Origin: Polyodon spathula
Lineage: Eukaryota; Chordata; Actinopteri; Acipenseriformes; Polyodontidae
NCBI RefSeq assembly: GCF_017654505.1
Contig: NC_054571.1
Coordinates: forward strand, 1,279,376 to 1,343,375
Length of the DNA: 64,000 bases
Direction of reading: 5' to 3'
In this document: piece after piece, positions 44,726 to 56,950 of the stretch
Numbering within the stretch: the first letter of the stretch is position 1
How the letters are laid out: every line of letters starts with the position of its first letter
Translations under genes and position numbers: made by a program
The notes under the pieces: generated by a model
Databases searched by the model: none
The model's input: the letters and a program-made list of their open reading frames with translations, nothing else
Told to the model about the DNA's origin: nothing

Positions 44726-44798
<73 letters not shown>
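44726..44798 (+). repeat. (TA)n microsatellite
   Basis: About 36 TA units. Confidence 0.97.
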
Positions 44799-44801
<3 letters not shown>

Positions 44802-45254
44802 GAAGTGATTATAGGGCACCTATAGTATGACTGTACATGTACACCCCATTTCAACAGCGTAATGCCATTGTAAAGGGATATATAGATTCATTATATCAAG
44901 TAACAGAACCTGATTCATATTGACTATGATATAAATTATTAACTTAAAGCCAGGACAGGACTGGAAAGCCAGCAAAACAGAGTAGTGTCAGAATCACTGT
45001 GAATTTCAAATGCACGCAAACAGCTTGCTTCTGCAGACTCATCAATCACTATGCTGCAAACAGCTTGTTTACAAAGGCGTCCCAGGAGGGAGGCAGGAGC
45101 AAGTCAGAGCTGCACGCAGGACAAGCGAACAGCAAGCGCACAGTTTCACAATCCATGTGTTATTAACATCACCTTGTGCAATCACAAGGCTGCTTCAAAT
45201 GATCAATCAGCAAGCTCTTAAAATGAGAAAGTGACACTGCACTTAAAAAATGTT

Positions 45255-45405
45255 TACATGGTATTTGTTCAGTGTTTCGCCATGCTTTTCCCATGGTTAT
45301 ACCGTGCATTTACCATACCCTGGCTTGCCATGTTTATTAATAAGCTCTGCCATACCCCACTATTCTTTACTATGCTTCAGCATGCTTATACTTTGCTGGT
45401 AAATA
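45255..45405 (-). repeat. CCTTATAA-ended repeat family copy
   Basis: Reverse orientation: CATGCTTTTCCCATGGTTAT, CCGTGCATTTACCATACCCT and TTACTATGCTTCAGCATGC. Confidence 0.6.
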
Positions 45406-45518
45406 ATGGGTTGGCAAAGATAAAAACTTGCAAGGCACAGAAAAGAAATAATACCTTCTGGTTTTTTTTTCTTTCTTTCCTAAGCAATTGCAATGCGCTT
45501 GTTGACAACAATATGCAA

Positions 45519-45590
45519 CAGGCAGGCAGGGAGGGAGGCAGACAGGCAGGGAGGCGGGCAGGCAGTGAGGCAGGCACAGGCAGACGCCGC
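45519..45590 (+). repeat. CAGG/GAGG-rich low-complexity tract
   Basis: Degenerate GGCAGGGAGGCAGACAGGCA-type tandem units. Confidence 0.8.
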
Positions 45591-45927
45591 AGTGGGTTAG
45601 GTGTTGTTTATCCCTGCCCTGCGAGCTGCCGGGGGGCAGGTTGTGTTGCAGCACCACTGCTCAGCTTGGCTAAGGCACGCAGCAGGCATGCTGTAACAGG
45701 TGCTGTTGCAGGTACATCCACCTGACTCAGGGCGCGAGCGTGGGAAACGATCCTGGAATCAATAGAGCCAGAGCACAAACGCCAGAGGGCTTTCTTAACT
45801 GCCTTTCTGTGTCAATGGAGATTTATAGGGCCAGGTTTACTAAGGTTTTACTCAGGTTAAATTGAATAGGTAAAAAAAAAAAAAAAAAAACATTAAAGGT
45901 ACAGTGTCCCATTACGTTTTAGAGATT

Positions 45928-45932
<5 letters not shown>

Positions 45933-45993
<61 letters not shown>
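45933..45993 (+). repeat. (TA)n microsatellite
   Basis: About 30 TA units. Confidence 0.97.
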
Positions 45994-45995
<2 letters not shown>

Positions 45996-46148
45996 TCATA
46001 CAATCAGTTAGTTAGAAGGATGCTGGACAAATGTGTTTTATTCTAACCTTAGATTTTATGGTCAGAGCAGCATGGTTGACACTAAACCATTTCCTTTACA
46101 CTGCGGTCCCTTTATGACCGGCCCGCCACCTTGAGTCTGTGCACGGGT

Positions 46149-46300
46149 GGGGGGGGGGGGGGGGGTGGGGGGGGGGGGGGGGTCCCCAGGTCCAGCCGCC
46201 TTGACCGAAGGTCAGACAGTCAATGACAGAGCAGGGGTTTGACCCCGGATCACTCCGCTCTCGCCCTCTTTGTTCTAACAGTATCGCCCCGCCTCCTCAT
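46149..46300. repeat. poly(G) tract plus possible SINE end
   Basis: A G run at 46149-46182 with one T is followed by GGGGTTTGACCCCGGATCAC and TAACAGTATCGCCCCGCCTC, similar in layout to the tRNA-like or terminal part of fish SINEs. The SINE reading is weak. Confidence 0.45.
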
Positions 46301-46548
46301 AAACACTGCTGATTATGAGGAGTGACCGGAGCTGCCCGATATGGAAAAGTCATCTTGAGTTGTTTTGTGGTATTGCTTTAGTCAATTGCAAAATTGACGT
46401 AACAGTCCACTGTGGAAGCTGCATAACAGCCTGTTGCCTGTTTTCTGTCGCTTTTGCAACACAGACTAACAGTGCACTGCTGTCTGTACTACACAGCAGA
46501 CTGATAGAGAGAGAATATACTGCAAACAGATCAGGCACATATAGACTT

Positions 46549-46624
46549 ATATAGATAGATACACAGACAGATATAGTATACATAGACAGACAGACAGACA
46601 GATATACAAATATAGATAGATAGA
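46549..46624 (+). repeat. ATAG/CAGA tetranucleotide tract
   Basis: Degenerate mixture of ATAGATAGAT, CAGACAGACAGACAG and ATAGATAG units. Confidence 0.85.
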
Positions 46625-47879
46625 CACCATTCGCCTAGCTGATCATGTGACATCGACACACATACTGTATGTGGGGCATCAATCTTCAAATGTTGTGGAG
46701 GTGATGCAAAACTTTTTGCCATAGCTGTAGGTTTTATATCTGTGTTATCGGTTTTGTCTTCTTTTAGTCCTGGTGCTAACGAGCTGCTTTATTGCGCACG
46801 ACAACGAATTTTTGCAGTCCTGTCAACACCACGCTCTTCTTTCACAGGTCTTTTGTATTTGAGTACAGTACATCACACCGCCCGCCCCACAGCTTGACAT
46901 GACACCGGGTCAAGATCAAAGCCGCAGGGGGTCGACATTATACACTCTGCACAGGCCAAATAGCAGCAGCGAAACTGCAAGCTCAAACTTGATTCACTGA
47001 CGAGTATTCCAGCGAAGGTTAATACGACCAGTGCTAAAACAAGAACTCCAGAATTCGGAGATCAGAGATTTTTATTTGGGATGGGGAGGGGGGGCTCCGT
47101 AGGGTTAGGATAAAGTCTGCCTGAGGTAGCTCTGTGACGACCAGTCGGGCATTTAGGGAGGCCACACACAGCTGATAAAAACCAATCAAAACTAAATACA
47201 AGCATCTTCCCAGGGACTTTGGAAGGCTGTATCACTGTTTAGCGGTTTTATTTTTCTTCTGACAGTGTCCAGCGCGAATCACGCTTGCGATTGTCTTTCC
47301 AGTGCCTGGTCAGCGGAGATAACAGGTGCTGTGGACATTCAGAAACACTACAGCTGGAGCTGGGGGCCTGCAACAAAGGCACTTTGTTACAACTCATTAA
47401 CTTGCATATAAAGCACGGCAGATGTTAGCAGCAGTCAGATTTCCACTGGTGCTATGGAAGCTGATTTTGTTGCTGAAAAAACAAATTCTTAAGAGCTACC
47501 CAGTTCCCTTTCTCAACACTCAGATGACGGTATAATATAAATATTTGTCTTTCTTCTGTCCTGATGTTAAACTACTGTCAGCATTCTTACTAGGCTTGCC
47601 AGCTGATTCCATAATTCATGGATAGCAGCCACAGTACGGATTCATTAGCGGGAATGGGTATTTAAAACAAGTTCTTTGAGATGTTTCAGATTGCATTAGG
47701 CGATGACCAATTTTACACAAAATGCCACTGTGGATCCTGTCAATGTGCCTGCATTGGTTTATTTGTCTGTGCCTGTGTCAAAGTGTTTGTTAAACTTTTG
47801 GGAATGTTGAATTTTGTCATATTAATTCGTGACTAACCTAACGTTCACCGCTTCTTGAATTATCTTATGCTAAGCACAA
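46625..47879. other. intergenic
   Basis: A lone Tc1-like MITE end is at about 46699-46728 (GTGATGCAAAACTTTTTGCC). Nothing else is recognised. Confidence 0.5.
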
Positions 47880-48022
47880 GGGGCCAACTGTTGAAGCCGA
47901 CACCCTGGGATCCTTCTAGAAGCTGCTTGACGAGGTTCTAGGATCAATAAGCTACTAACAACCAAACGAGCAAGATGGGCCGAATGGCCTCCTCTCGTTT
48001 GCAAATGTTCTTATGTTCTTTA
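47880..48022 (+). mobile_element. LINE 3' end fragment
   Basis: Reads VEADTLGSF, a stop, KLLDEVLGSISY, the tail of a LINE ORF2 C-terminus (compare the upstream part in 58591-59038). It is followed by CGAGCAAGATGGGCCGAATG and ATGTTCTTATGTTCTT, a 3' tail style seen in fish LINEs. Confidence 0.65.
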
Positions 48023-48904
48023 ATACATTACTCTGCGACTTTACAGACAAATATTATTAAATAAAATGCACTGATAATAACTGCTCTGGTCTATGGTCAT
48101 CATTTTGTACGTTCCATTTAAGTCTCTGAGTTAAAGCCCTGTTTTACAGTAAGGCTATACAATATTACTATCTGTGTATAGGCCAGGTTGCACAACAAGC
48201 TACATTAGGAACCTCGATTCAAACATTACAACTTAATAACAATTCCAGGGTTGTTGTTTTTTTTTTGTTGTTGTTTTTTTTCTTCTACAGTCTTGAGTCG
48301 ACACACAATAGATGAAAGGAAGTGGATTATAGATGTTGAAACGGTTTCACGGGTGTCCGTGTAAGCAGCTGTTGCCTGTGTTCCGAGGCTGATATAGGCC
48401 TCAGGTCTCGGCCTACTCCAATGTTAAAACCAGCTGTCGTAGTCTTTAGAGTTTTGGGGCTGGGTTGTTCTCAGAAGCGGGGAGGAGGGCATGAGAACTG
48501 TCCCCTTGTCTCTGGATAAGGGGAGGGGGGAGGAAGGAGGGAGAGTCCCTAAAAATCTGTCTGCTTTGCACTCAGTCGTTTGTGATTGATGGGCTGAGGT
48601 TATTAAAAGTGCCTGAAACTTTCTGCTACAAAACAATTGGTTCACAGCTGTGGTAATTGGGGGTTTGTTCTGCATTGCGATCGCTATTATGCACCCAATA
48701 GTTTAGGCATATTTATGTATATGTAGGTATAATTTGTCCAAATGTAGGTCAGTAGTCTCACATTGAGAATTAATTGGTTTTAGTTTAAGGTCATATTTTT
48801 TTTTTTGAAGTTTAGGTCGACTTAGGCCTGGTTTAGAAAAAGCAGACTTTGTAAATGGTCTGGTTTATTGTTTACATTCCCATTCTCGTGGATTCTCATA
48901 TATA
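48023..48904. other. intergenic
   Basis: No gene or repeat family recognised. Confidence 0.5.
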
Positions 48905-49712
48905 CTGTTGGCCAGAAGTTTCAAATTTTAGGATTGAGACATAATTTATATATTTTATTTAACATCATATAATCAAAGAAACTATCACAAAAGTCTACTG
49001 GAAGCCATAATAGTAGTCCAGTGTNNNNNNNNNNNNNNNNNNNNNNNNNNNNNNNNNNNNNNNNNNNNNNNNNNNNNNNNNNNNNNNNNNNNNNNNNNNN
49101 NNNNNNNNNNNNNNNNNNNNNNNNNNNNNNNNNNNNNNNNNNNNNNNNNNNNNNNNNNNNNNNNNNNNNNNNNNNNNNNNNNNNNNNNNNNNNNNNNNNN
49201 NNNNNNNNNNNNNNNNNNNNNNNNNNNNNNNNNNNNNNNNNNNNNNNNNNNNNNNNNNNNNNNNNNNNNNNNNNNNNNNNNNNNNNNNNNNNNNNNNNNN
49301 NNNNNNNNNNNNNNNNNNNNNNNNNNNNNNNNNNNNNNNNNNNNNNNNNNNNNNNNNNNNNNNNNNNNNNNNNNNNNNNNNNNNNNNNNNNNNNNNNNNN
49401 NNNNNNNNNNNNNNNNNNNNNNNNNNNNNNNNNNNNNNNNNNNNNNNNNNNNNNNNNNNNNNNNNNNNNNNNNNNNNNNNNNNNNNNNNNNNNNNNNNNN
49501 NNNNNNNNNNNNNNNNNNNNNNNNTTCATGTTAGATTTCGAAATGTCACATTTTACAATTGTTGTCAGTTTTTTTCATTGGAAAGTATGTATAGAAAACT
49601 ACTATGTAATTCAATACGTTAACGTAACATTATTCTGCAGGTTTCATTCGAGTTTGTGATGCAGAATTAGTTCACTCTATAAAGGGAAGCAAAGCTTTTG
49701 GCCACAGCTGTA
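48905..49712 (-). mobile_element. Tc1-like MITE interrupted by an assembly gap
   Basis: Left part: TTGGCCAGAAGTTTCAAATT, GGATTGAGACATAATTTA and CTACTGGAAGCCATAATAG, up to 49024. Right part: TTCATGTTAGATTTCGAAAT to GCTTTTGGCCACAGCTGTAG. The two parts abut in other copies. Confidence 0.8.
49025..49524. other. assembly gap, exactly 500 N
   Basis: A run of 500 Ns, a round placeholder number. Any open frame through it is an artefact. Confidence 0.99.
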
Positions 49713-51559
49713 GATCCCACAAAGGATGTTGGCTGTAGAGACACAAGCTCCCTCCCTCTGCCTGTCTTCTCGGTCACTAAATACACAACCCCTGCTGTTA
49801 CATTCAAGCACTGCTCAAATAACAAAATGATGCTGTCTTGACCAACAGGATAAATTAAACTCTTGACTAATTTTATTACATATTTTCAGGGGGTAGTTTC
49901 TAAACAGAAATGAGAAGATCTTATACACCTAATATATCCTGACCTTGATTTTTTTTTTTTTTTTTGGGGGGGGGGGTTGTCGTTTGGGGGGGTGTAAAAA
50001 AATTAAAAAATTGGAATGTTCTTACTCATAGACGTTGCATCCTAAAATATATCATTACAGTACACTTTTCTCATTCAATTCACGGAACAGGAAAGTGTTT
50101 TTTTTTTTTTATGTTAGGTATATTTTATTAGTTTTTAGTTATTTTTTCTAATACAGAAAGGTACCGGATCTGGGATCCTATTCGTTCTTGCACAAATGTA
50201 CCCAGCCTTATTTTTGCTTACATTTTTCAAAGTACAATAAACCAACCTTGAGACTTTGCTTATTTAGTGGAAAACGACTTGTTGTTAGGAACTGGATTCA
50301 TATAGTAACTGACTTTTAAAAGGGGTGTAAAGGAGCCACGAAGGCCTACATGAACAACCCATATAAGTCTGGACACCCAACTTTATATTTTTCTCGGCTA
50401 TCTTGGCAAAATCAAAACAAAGGACAGTGAAAGCATCTTAAATAAAAACAGAGACGCTTGGTAAATCTATGAAAAAAACAACTTTTGAGGTAAAACTTAA
50501 AAAGTTAGCAGGCACACATTTCGGGCTATGCATTGATGAGTGTGCACGGTTGAGCGTGTGTACACTTGACTTCCTTTCTTCTAAGTTTCGCTTTGTGTTT
50601 TTGACGCTACGCCTGGTAAACGCAGAGAATAAGCATTGAGAAACAGAAAAAAAAACCCAGACAAAGGTTAAGCGACACTTAAAAGAAGAAGATGAAGAAA
50701 GCAGGCCCTGGCGATTCCTAGAAGTCACCTCTTTACGACCCACGTGTACTTCCATTGCCCTGGGGCTGCTATTTATCTGCTTATGTTTCTGCTTCAGGTC
50801 TAAGATTGGGTTACGGTTGTAAGTGTTGTATGACGACACAAGATACAACCAATGCGTCCATCACAATGCGGCTCCCCCCAGTGTGACCCCCCCCAACCCT
50901 TTTACAGGACCGTCACATGGCCTTTCACACAAGACTAATCCACAACACAACCCTGCAACGACATGCAAGCTTTCACAAGTCATCGCCACATCATATTCAG
51001 TAATATTTATAGCGTCCGGCCGGTCAGGCAGCTGTTCCAGTGGTCTTAAGCAAACATTTCACACGGAAATGCAGTAACGCGCGTGCTCTAGCAACTGGGG
51101 GGAAAGCTTAGTGACTGCCGGTGCTGGCAAACCTGCAAGGATTTAATGAACGAAAGTGATGGAAAACTACCTAGCAGACCCACTGCAAAGAGCCCTGCCT
51201 CCCTTCATCACAATGCTTTTTTGATTTTTCTTTTCTGATTCCATAAGCTGGCTTCGCAAAACGGTTCTAGTTTCCGTGCAAAGAATGCCCGAGGCAGAAA
51301 AAAATAAATAAATAAAAAAGATTACAGAAATTGTAACCAATTATATCAACTTAAGACCTCCTTTGTTTACTTTGTCTAAGTCGGAATACATACATTTTCT
51401 TAGTGGAAATGTTTCACCTGTGCCAAAAAGTTGAGTAAATATGGCATTCATAACTTTAAAAAGCTCAATTACAGTTCTAAGGGAAAACTATCAGTCAAGC
51501 AGACTACTTCAGTCTTCATTGTACACTGAAGCTCTTAGAAAAGTTCACCTCATGCAAAA
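49713..51559. other. intergenic
   Basis: Poly(T)/poly(G) at about 49950-49977 and poly(T) near 50099-50110. Nothing else is assignable. Confidence 0.5.
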
Positions 51560-51735
51560 TCATAGTGTAATAAAGCACAGCGAAAGCATGGTAAAGCCTA
51601 GGGAAGCATTGTAAAGAATTGTGGTGGATAGTAAAGCATATTAATAAACATGGCAAACCCTGGGTAATGGTAAATGCTTAGTATAACCATGGGGAAAAAA
51701 CTGCAAAAAATACCCTGGTAAACAAGTTGCCGAAA
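51560..51735 (+). repeat. CCTTATAA-ended repeat family copy
   Basis: AGTGTAATAAAGCACAGCGA, AAGCATGGTAAAGCCTAGGG, TATTAATAAACATGGCAAAC and TACCCTGGTAAAC. Confidence 0.68.
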
Positions 51736-52562
51736 AGTTTGTCAGCCTCCGTTAGTTTCTTATACTGGCCCAGAATGTAAATTCAAGGACTCCTACAGTA
51801 CCTCTCATGCCCTTTATTTTTAGTATTATCGTAGCACGCTCCTTGCTGCGTGTCTTTGGATGAATGGTTTGTAAAGATTTCTTCCACAGCTCCCTCGTCT
51901 CTTTGTTCTCCTCCTCCTCCTGCAGGCCCTGTTGTTTTCCTTGGTCTCTCTGGAAGGGATCGTGTTCGGAGCTTGCGTTTTCTGGGTAAAATACTATAAA
52001 ACTGTGGAAAAACCAAGCTCCGCTGCAAAGTCAAGGGAAGGAGGCGGATCAGATTGATGATTTCACGGCAGGATCTATTACAGGGAAGCTCCCCTTGGGT
52101 TTAAGACGGTTTGATTTTTTTATCTGGCACTTAAAAACCACCCCTTCCAATTGTCCCTCATTTGCCTCTGATATTCTGCAACCCTATAGAGTAATATAGA
52201 AAGTCCCTCAGCTAATCTATTTATTGCTAATAATAGAATAAATATTGCAACTGGTGTATATCCCCTTTGGGGTTTGAGAAACTGCCCTGTATAAATTTTG
52301 GAAAAGCATCCATTCATTGTAAGATACACAGATAGGAAACACGATGTGGTACAATTGTGTACACAGTGACTGAAGGGGATATAAGATGGACTTTAATGAA
52401 AAAGGATGGAAATGCAATTATGGAAAACGCGATGTTTCATCTGTAAAATGACTTGGAATAAAATAAAAGGTAAAAATGCTCAACACCGAATTTAAATATA
52501 ACAATATGCACAGAATGACTTAAATTTGTAATAAAGCACACATTAGCCAATACACAGTATAT
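51736..52562. other. intergenic, with one weak exon candidate
   Basis: A CTCCTCCTCCTCCTGCAG acceptor-like stretch ends at 51925 and is followed by a 43-codon frame to TGA at 52057 with a hydrophobic first half. See findings. AATAAA at about 52229. No upstream exon was found. Confidence 0.35.
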
Positions 52563-52564
52563 GC

Positions 52565-52860
52565 AGCTATGGCCAAAAGATTTGCATGGCCCTTTAGAAT
52601 TAATTCATTCTGCTTTGTAAAGTTGAATGAAACCTGCTGAATAATGTTACGTTAACATATTGAATCACACACTGCTTTGTTGTTTTCCATACTGCATATG
52701 GCTTCCAGTAGATTTTGCAAGATCCTTTTGTAGTTTATTTGATTGCATGTTAAAAAAAAAAGATCTAAATTATGTTCATATGTTTTTTTTTATTTTTTTA
52801 AAGTATGTCTCAATCCGACAATTCTAGAGGGTGATGGAAAACTTTTGGCCGCAGCTGTAG
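52565..52860 (+). mobile_element. Tc1-like MITE copy
   Basis: CAGCTATGGCCAAAAGATTT, GTTGAATGAAACCTGCTGAA, TATGGCTTCCAGTAGATTTT, and GAAAACTTTTGGCCGCAGCT at the end. A roughly 70-base internal deletion. Confidence 0.85.
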
Positions 52861-53170
52861 ATAGTTTCGTATGTTAGACTCTTGTACAAGTTTTCTGCTG
52901 TATGGCAAGGTAAAATAGCAAAAGATTTGCCAAACATACTGCTTGCATGTTCAAAACCAGAGAGGTGCTGTAAAGAAAGTTAAAAACACAAACACACATA
53001 CGGATTTATAGCGGACTCAAAGTGTAGCCATGGGAAACTGGAAAACTATTATTAAAATTCCCTGTTGTTTGGGTCATTAAACTCAGACTACAAACAAGGT
53101 CATTCAGTAATAGATAGATTAGATTATTTGGACCATTGTGAAAAATAATTACACAAGGTGATGGCTTTGA

Positions 53171-53329
53171 GTGTCTGAATTTGAAAACAGACCAACAGTT
53201 TTTCATGGGAACTTCATTTTCATGGGAAAGCATCGACGTTCAGCAACGGAAACACAAAATAAATTACTGACATGTGTTCTTAATAAAACAAACTGCACTG
53301 ACTTGCCATTTCATAAGCAGTACATTCCT

Positions 53330-53336
<7 letters not shown>
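53171..53336. other. unassigned AT-rich segment
   Basis: No feature is recognised here or in the flanking 52861-53170. Confidence 0.4.

Positions 53337-53420
<84 letters not shown>
53337..53420 (+). repeat. (TA)n microsatellite
   Basis: About 42 TA units. Confidence 0.97.
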
Positions 53421-53423
<3 letters not shown>

Positions 53424-53444
53424 GTTTTATGATAGTAAAATAAC

Positions 53445-53625
53445 AGAAGTGTGTAATAAAGCACAGTGAAAGCATGGCAAAGCACTGGTAGTCATTGTAA
53501 AATATATAGAGGTATAGTCAAGCATAGTAAAAGAAAAACATGGCAAACCAAGATATACTGTGGTCAATGCATAGCATAAAAAAGAATAGCACGCACATTT
53601 ACCATGGGAAATGTTTATCGGAAAT
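53445..53625 (+). repeat. CCTTATAA-ended repeat family copy
   Basis: AAGTGTGTAATAAAGCACAG, GAAAGCATGGCAAAGCAC, AACATGGCAAACCAAGATAT and GGTCAATGCATAGCAT. Confidence 0.68.
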
Positions 53626-53810
53626 GCTATGTGCTGGGTGACACGGTGTAAAACTTGCATGCAGCTATTTAATCTTGCTGTCTGGTTAACAATCTGCAAG
53701 CCTGCTTTTTCCCACAGGTATTTCTAGTGTATGGGACAAAGCGGCTGACCTTGAAACTGCCACTAAGTCACTGTGTCATTTTTGTAGTTTTTGTTTTATT
53801 ATTATTAAAG

Positions 53811-53952
53811 GCCAGCCAAAAGTTTTGCCTCACCCTATAGAATTAACAAATGTTGCTTCATATGCTGTTCATATATATATATGAATTTGATTTTTTAAAG
53901 TATGTCTCAATCCTAATATTCTAGGCGTTGCAAAACTTTTTATCCTAGCTGT
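53811..53952 (+). mobile_element. Tc1-like MITE, strongly deleted
   Basis: GGCCAGCCAAAAGTTTTGCC, CACCCTATAGAATTAAC, then directly TATGTCTCAATCCTAATATT and GTTGCAAAACTTTTTATCCT. Most of the body is missing. Confidence 0.75.
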
Positions 53953-53957
53953 GTTTG

Positions 53958-53958
<1 letters not shown>

Positions 53959-54002
<44 letters not shown>
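53959..54002 (+). repeat. (CA)n microsatellite
   Basis: About 22 CA units directly after the MITE. Confidence 0.96.
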
Positions 54003-54003
<1 letters not shown>

Positions 54004-54675
54004 CGCCTTTAAGCGTTAGTTACACATGCTACATACTCAATGGGTATGTGTTTAAGCGTTTCCATATACTCTTAAAAGCGCTGTTTCTGACCGAGTGAAA
54101 CCTGTTAAACCTCCAGTCGAAGACACCGAGATTAAACTCGCTCTTCTACCTTAGTAATTGGGTCAGGCGTGAAGAATGTTTATTCTGAGAGGAGTGTATT
54201 CTAATCATGTCCTGGGACTGGGAAAATCAAACACATTTCGGTCAAGTTAGTCATTCACTAGGCTTGTGTTCCAGCTCCAGTCATTTTCATTTCATCACTT
54301 AGACACAAAGGTCAACTCTTTTTGCGCTACCCAGACCCCTTGCTTGCTAAATACCTCAGTATCCTAGGATAGATAATCATTTCCGGACAAGTGCAAAATT
54401 GTTTATTTAATAAGCAAACCATCCCAGAGCAGTGGAACCCCCCCCCCCAAAAAAAATCCTTAAACGTATTAAATAAACTCAGGTGTTGATTTCATCAGCC
54501 TGTAACCCACTAGCAATATCCACAGCGGGATATTTTTAGAGAATTTTACAACGCCAGAGAATCCACCTGAATTGCATTCACTAGGTTTTGTTTGAGGTTG
54601 TGAGATAGGTGGTGCAGTCCTGGGTGATTTTGCAGTGCTGTAAAATGCTGTATAAAAATCCAGCTTTCACTATAC

Positions 54676-55006
54676 AGCTATGGCCAAAAGTTTAGCATTA
54701 CCTAGAACTTTAGAATTGAGACATTGTTTTTATGAACATAATTTAGATCTTTTATTTAACAAAGAAACTGCAAAACGATATCGCAAAAGTCTACTGGAAG
54801 CCATAATAGTAGTACAGTGTTTCGTCTTCGATTTCAAAATGTTTTCAATTTTTGTCAGTTTTTCGTTAAGCATATGGAAAACTACAAAGCGCTGGTGTGT
54901 AATTCAATATGTTAACGCAACATTATTCAGCAGGTTTCATTCTACTTTATGGAGCAAAAAGTGTTCATTCTAGAGGGTGATGCAAAACTTCTGGCCATAG
55001 CTGCAG
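54676..55006 (-). mobile_element. Tc1-like MITE, near-complete reference copy
   Basis: Terminal inverted repeats CAGCTATGGCCAAAAGTTTA and AAAACTTCTGGCCATAGCTG; the left end follows a TA dinucleotide. About 331 bases. Internal blocks: TTTAGATCTTTTATTT, CTACTGGAAGCCATAATAG, CAATATGTTAACGCAACATT and CAGCAGGTTTCATTC. No transposase. Tc1/mariner assignment rests on TA flanks and end style. Confidence 0.88.
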
Positions 55007-55517
55007 ATTGTTTCGTATGTCAGGCAGACTCTTCTAACAGCACAGGTGAAATAGCAAAAGATTAGCTCCAGTGAACCTCTTTATCTATCCAAATGCATTT
55101 ACAGAAATATCTGATTCTGCAAGAATGCAAAAGTTGTGATTGAAAGAAAGCCAGAACACGATTACCTTCTCAAAGGGCTGCTATTTTCACAGATAATTGA
55201 ATGATCCTGAATCAGTCTCTTGCAGACGGATCTCTGGTGCTTCTGAAGGGTACACAGCATAAGACAACTTTGTATCCTAGAGCTCCAGCTGCCAACAATG
55301 AAAAAAATAATTTTAAAAAGGCTAAGTGCTATAGATTACAGCCAGCAAATGCAACCTTCCTGTGATGTCATCCATCTGTACAGAATCAGACCCTGTGATA
55401 CTTCCAAAAGTCCAGCTCTGTCTAGATTGAGTATTGCATCCTCCCATAGTCATATTATTAAGCATTAGTATCCTAAAATATAATTACATGGAATCCAAGG
55501 TACGACCTATAAAAATG

Positions 55518-55728
55518 GATTATCCTTATAAAGGTTTCCCATAGTGCAAGCATGGCAAATTGCAAGAAGAGCGTTGTGAAAGCATGGTACATCAGAGTTA
55601 AGCAAAGCCCAGAGAGGTATGGTAAAGCATATTAAAAATGAAAAACAGACATTGCAAATTGCAAACTGTGGCAGCCACAGTACAAACATGAGAAGACTGC
55701 AGAAATGATAAGTTTTTATAAGGGATTG
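55518..55728 (+). repeat. CCTTATAA-ended repeat family copy
   Basis: CCTTATAAAGGTTTCCCATA at the left and AAGTTTTTATAAGG at the right give visible inverted ends. AGAGAGGTATGGTAAAGCAT is in the middle. Confidence 0.75.
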
Positions 55729-55849
55729 CAAGCACAACCCTATAGATATGCAGTACTGAAGTCTCTTAATGCTCAGTGTCTATATCAGAGGAATACCTCA
55801 GCATTACCTGTGTCTGACAGCTGCATTGAATCAGACAAGCACAGAATAC

Positions 55850-56168
55850 AGCTAAGGACAAAAGTTTTGCATCCCCTCGAATTTTAGGATTGAGACATGA
55901 TGCATGATTTAGATCTTTAATTTAACATCATGAGATCAAAGAAACTGCAAAATGATCTTGCAAAAGTCTACCGGAAGCCATAATAGTAGCACAGTATTTC
56001 ATGTTCGATTTCAAAATGTCGCATTTTTTTTAATTGTTGTCAGTTTTTCATTGGAAAGCATATTTGGGAAAACTACAAAACGATATGCATTTAATATGTT
56101 AACGTGACTTTATGATCCAGAATTAGTTCATTCTATAGGGTGACGCAAAACGTTTGGTCAGAGCTGTG
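55850..56168 (-). mobile_element. Tc1-like MITE copy
   Basis: CAGCTAAGGACAAAAGTTTT, TTTTAGGATTGAGACATGAT, CTACCGGAAGCCATAATAG, and GCAAAACGTTTGGTCAGAGC. Complete apart from small deletions. Confidence 0.83.
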
Positions 56169-56774
56169 CTGTAAGTGAAGTTCAAACTGGTCTAGGTAAT
56201 AAAAATGTACTGGAACTGAAAGGTGTGGTTGCATGGTAAAGAACAGTGAATTAAAACACATGGTAAACTGCAATATTAATGTGCAGATTCAACTTTTATG
56301 ATGGAATATAAAAGGGAAGGATATGGATTCTAAAGCCTTTATGACCAAAAAAACCTTATTTAACCTTTATCTGTGTTTTTCACAGGGAAGAGCGGATTTT
56401 TTCCAAAAATACAAACCAGCAAAACAGCAAAAAAGCAAAAAAAAAACAAAACCTGCTGCTCCCTGTCCTTATCACCATGGGAAAGTTCTCATCCTTGGAA
56501 AAGGAGATGCTGGATCTCAGCTGATCTTATCCGTGGGGTGAGAATTTCCCATACCGTCCATGACAGAAATAATAGAGTATTGTCTTTGTTATCTCCATGA
56601 GAAAGAACAGGATTGTTTGCGACTAGCGCTGTGGGTGGAAGGTATCGGTGAATTTCGTCTACGCAAATCCTACAGGTGGTTGAAATGTGATTGGCTGCAA
56701 TGAAGGTAGCGAGGTGGCGTCAGTGAATTTTGCGTATCCTTCTAAAAGTTTCATTTTGTAATTGTCCGATGCGT

Positions 56775-56875
56775 GTACACAGTTCTACTATGCACTCACC
56801 ATAGTTTACCCTGTTTTTGTAAGATGCTTTATCGTGCCTCTTTGGGCTTTGTTTTCACTTTGCTTTTATAAGCTG
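56775..56875 (-). repeat. CCTTATAA-ended repeat fragment
   Basis: TACTATGCACTCACCATAGT, TTTACCCTGTTTTTG and GCTTTATCGTGCCTCTTTGG. Confidence 0.55.
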
Positions 56876-56950
56876 GAGCCCACTTGTACTGCTACGCTTG
56901 CTAGTTGATATTAAAGACTAATTTCAGTGTGATTCCAGCACTGTTTAGAT

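Noticed and set aside
49021..49659. Open frames of about 200 codons on both strands across 48921-49659
   Set aside because: They are composed of the 500-N gap; no real sequence supports them.
54680..54973. 97-codon + strand frame
   Set aside because: It lies entirely within a Tc1-like MITE copy; other copies do not keep the frame, and it has no transposase features.
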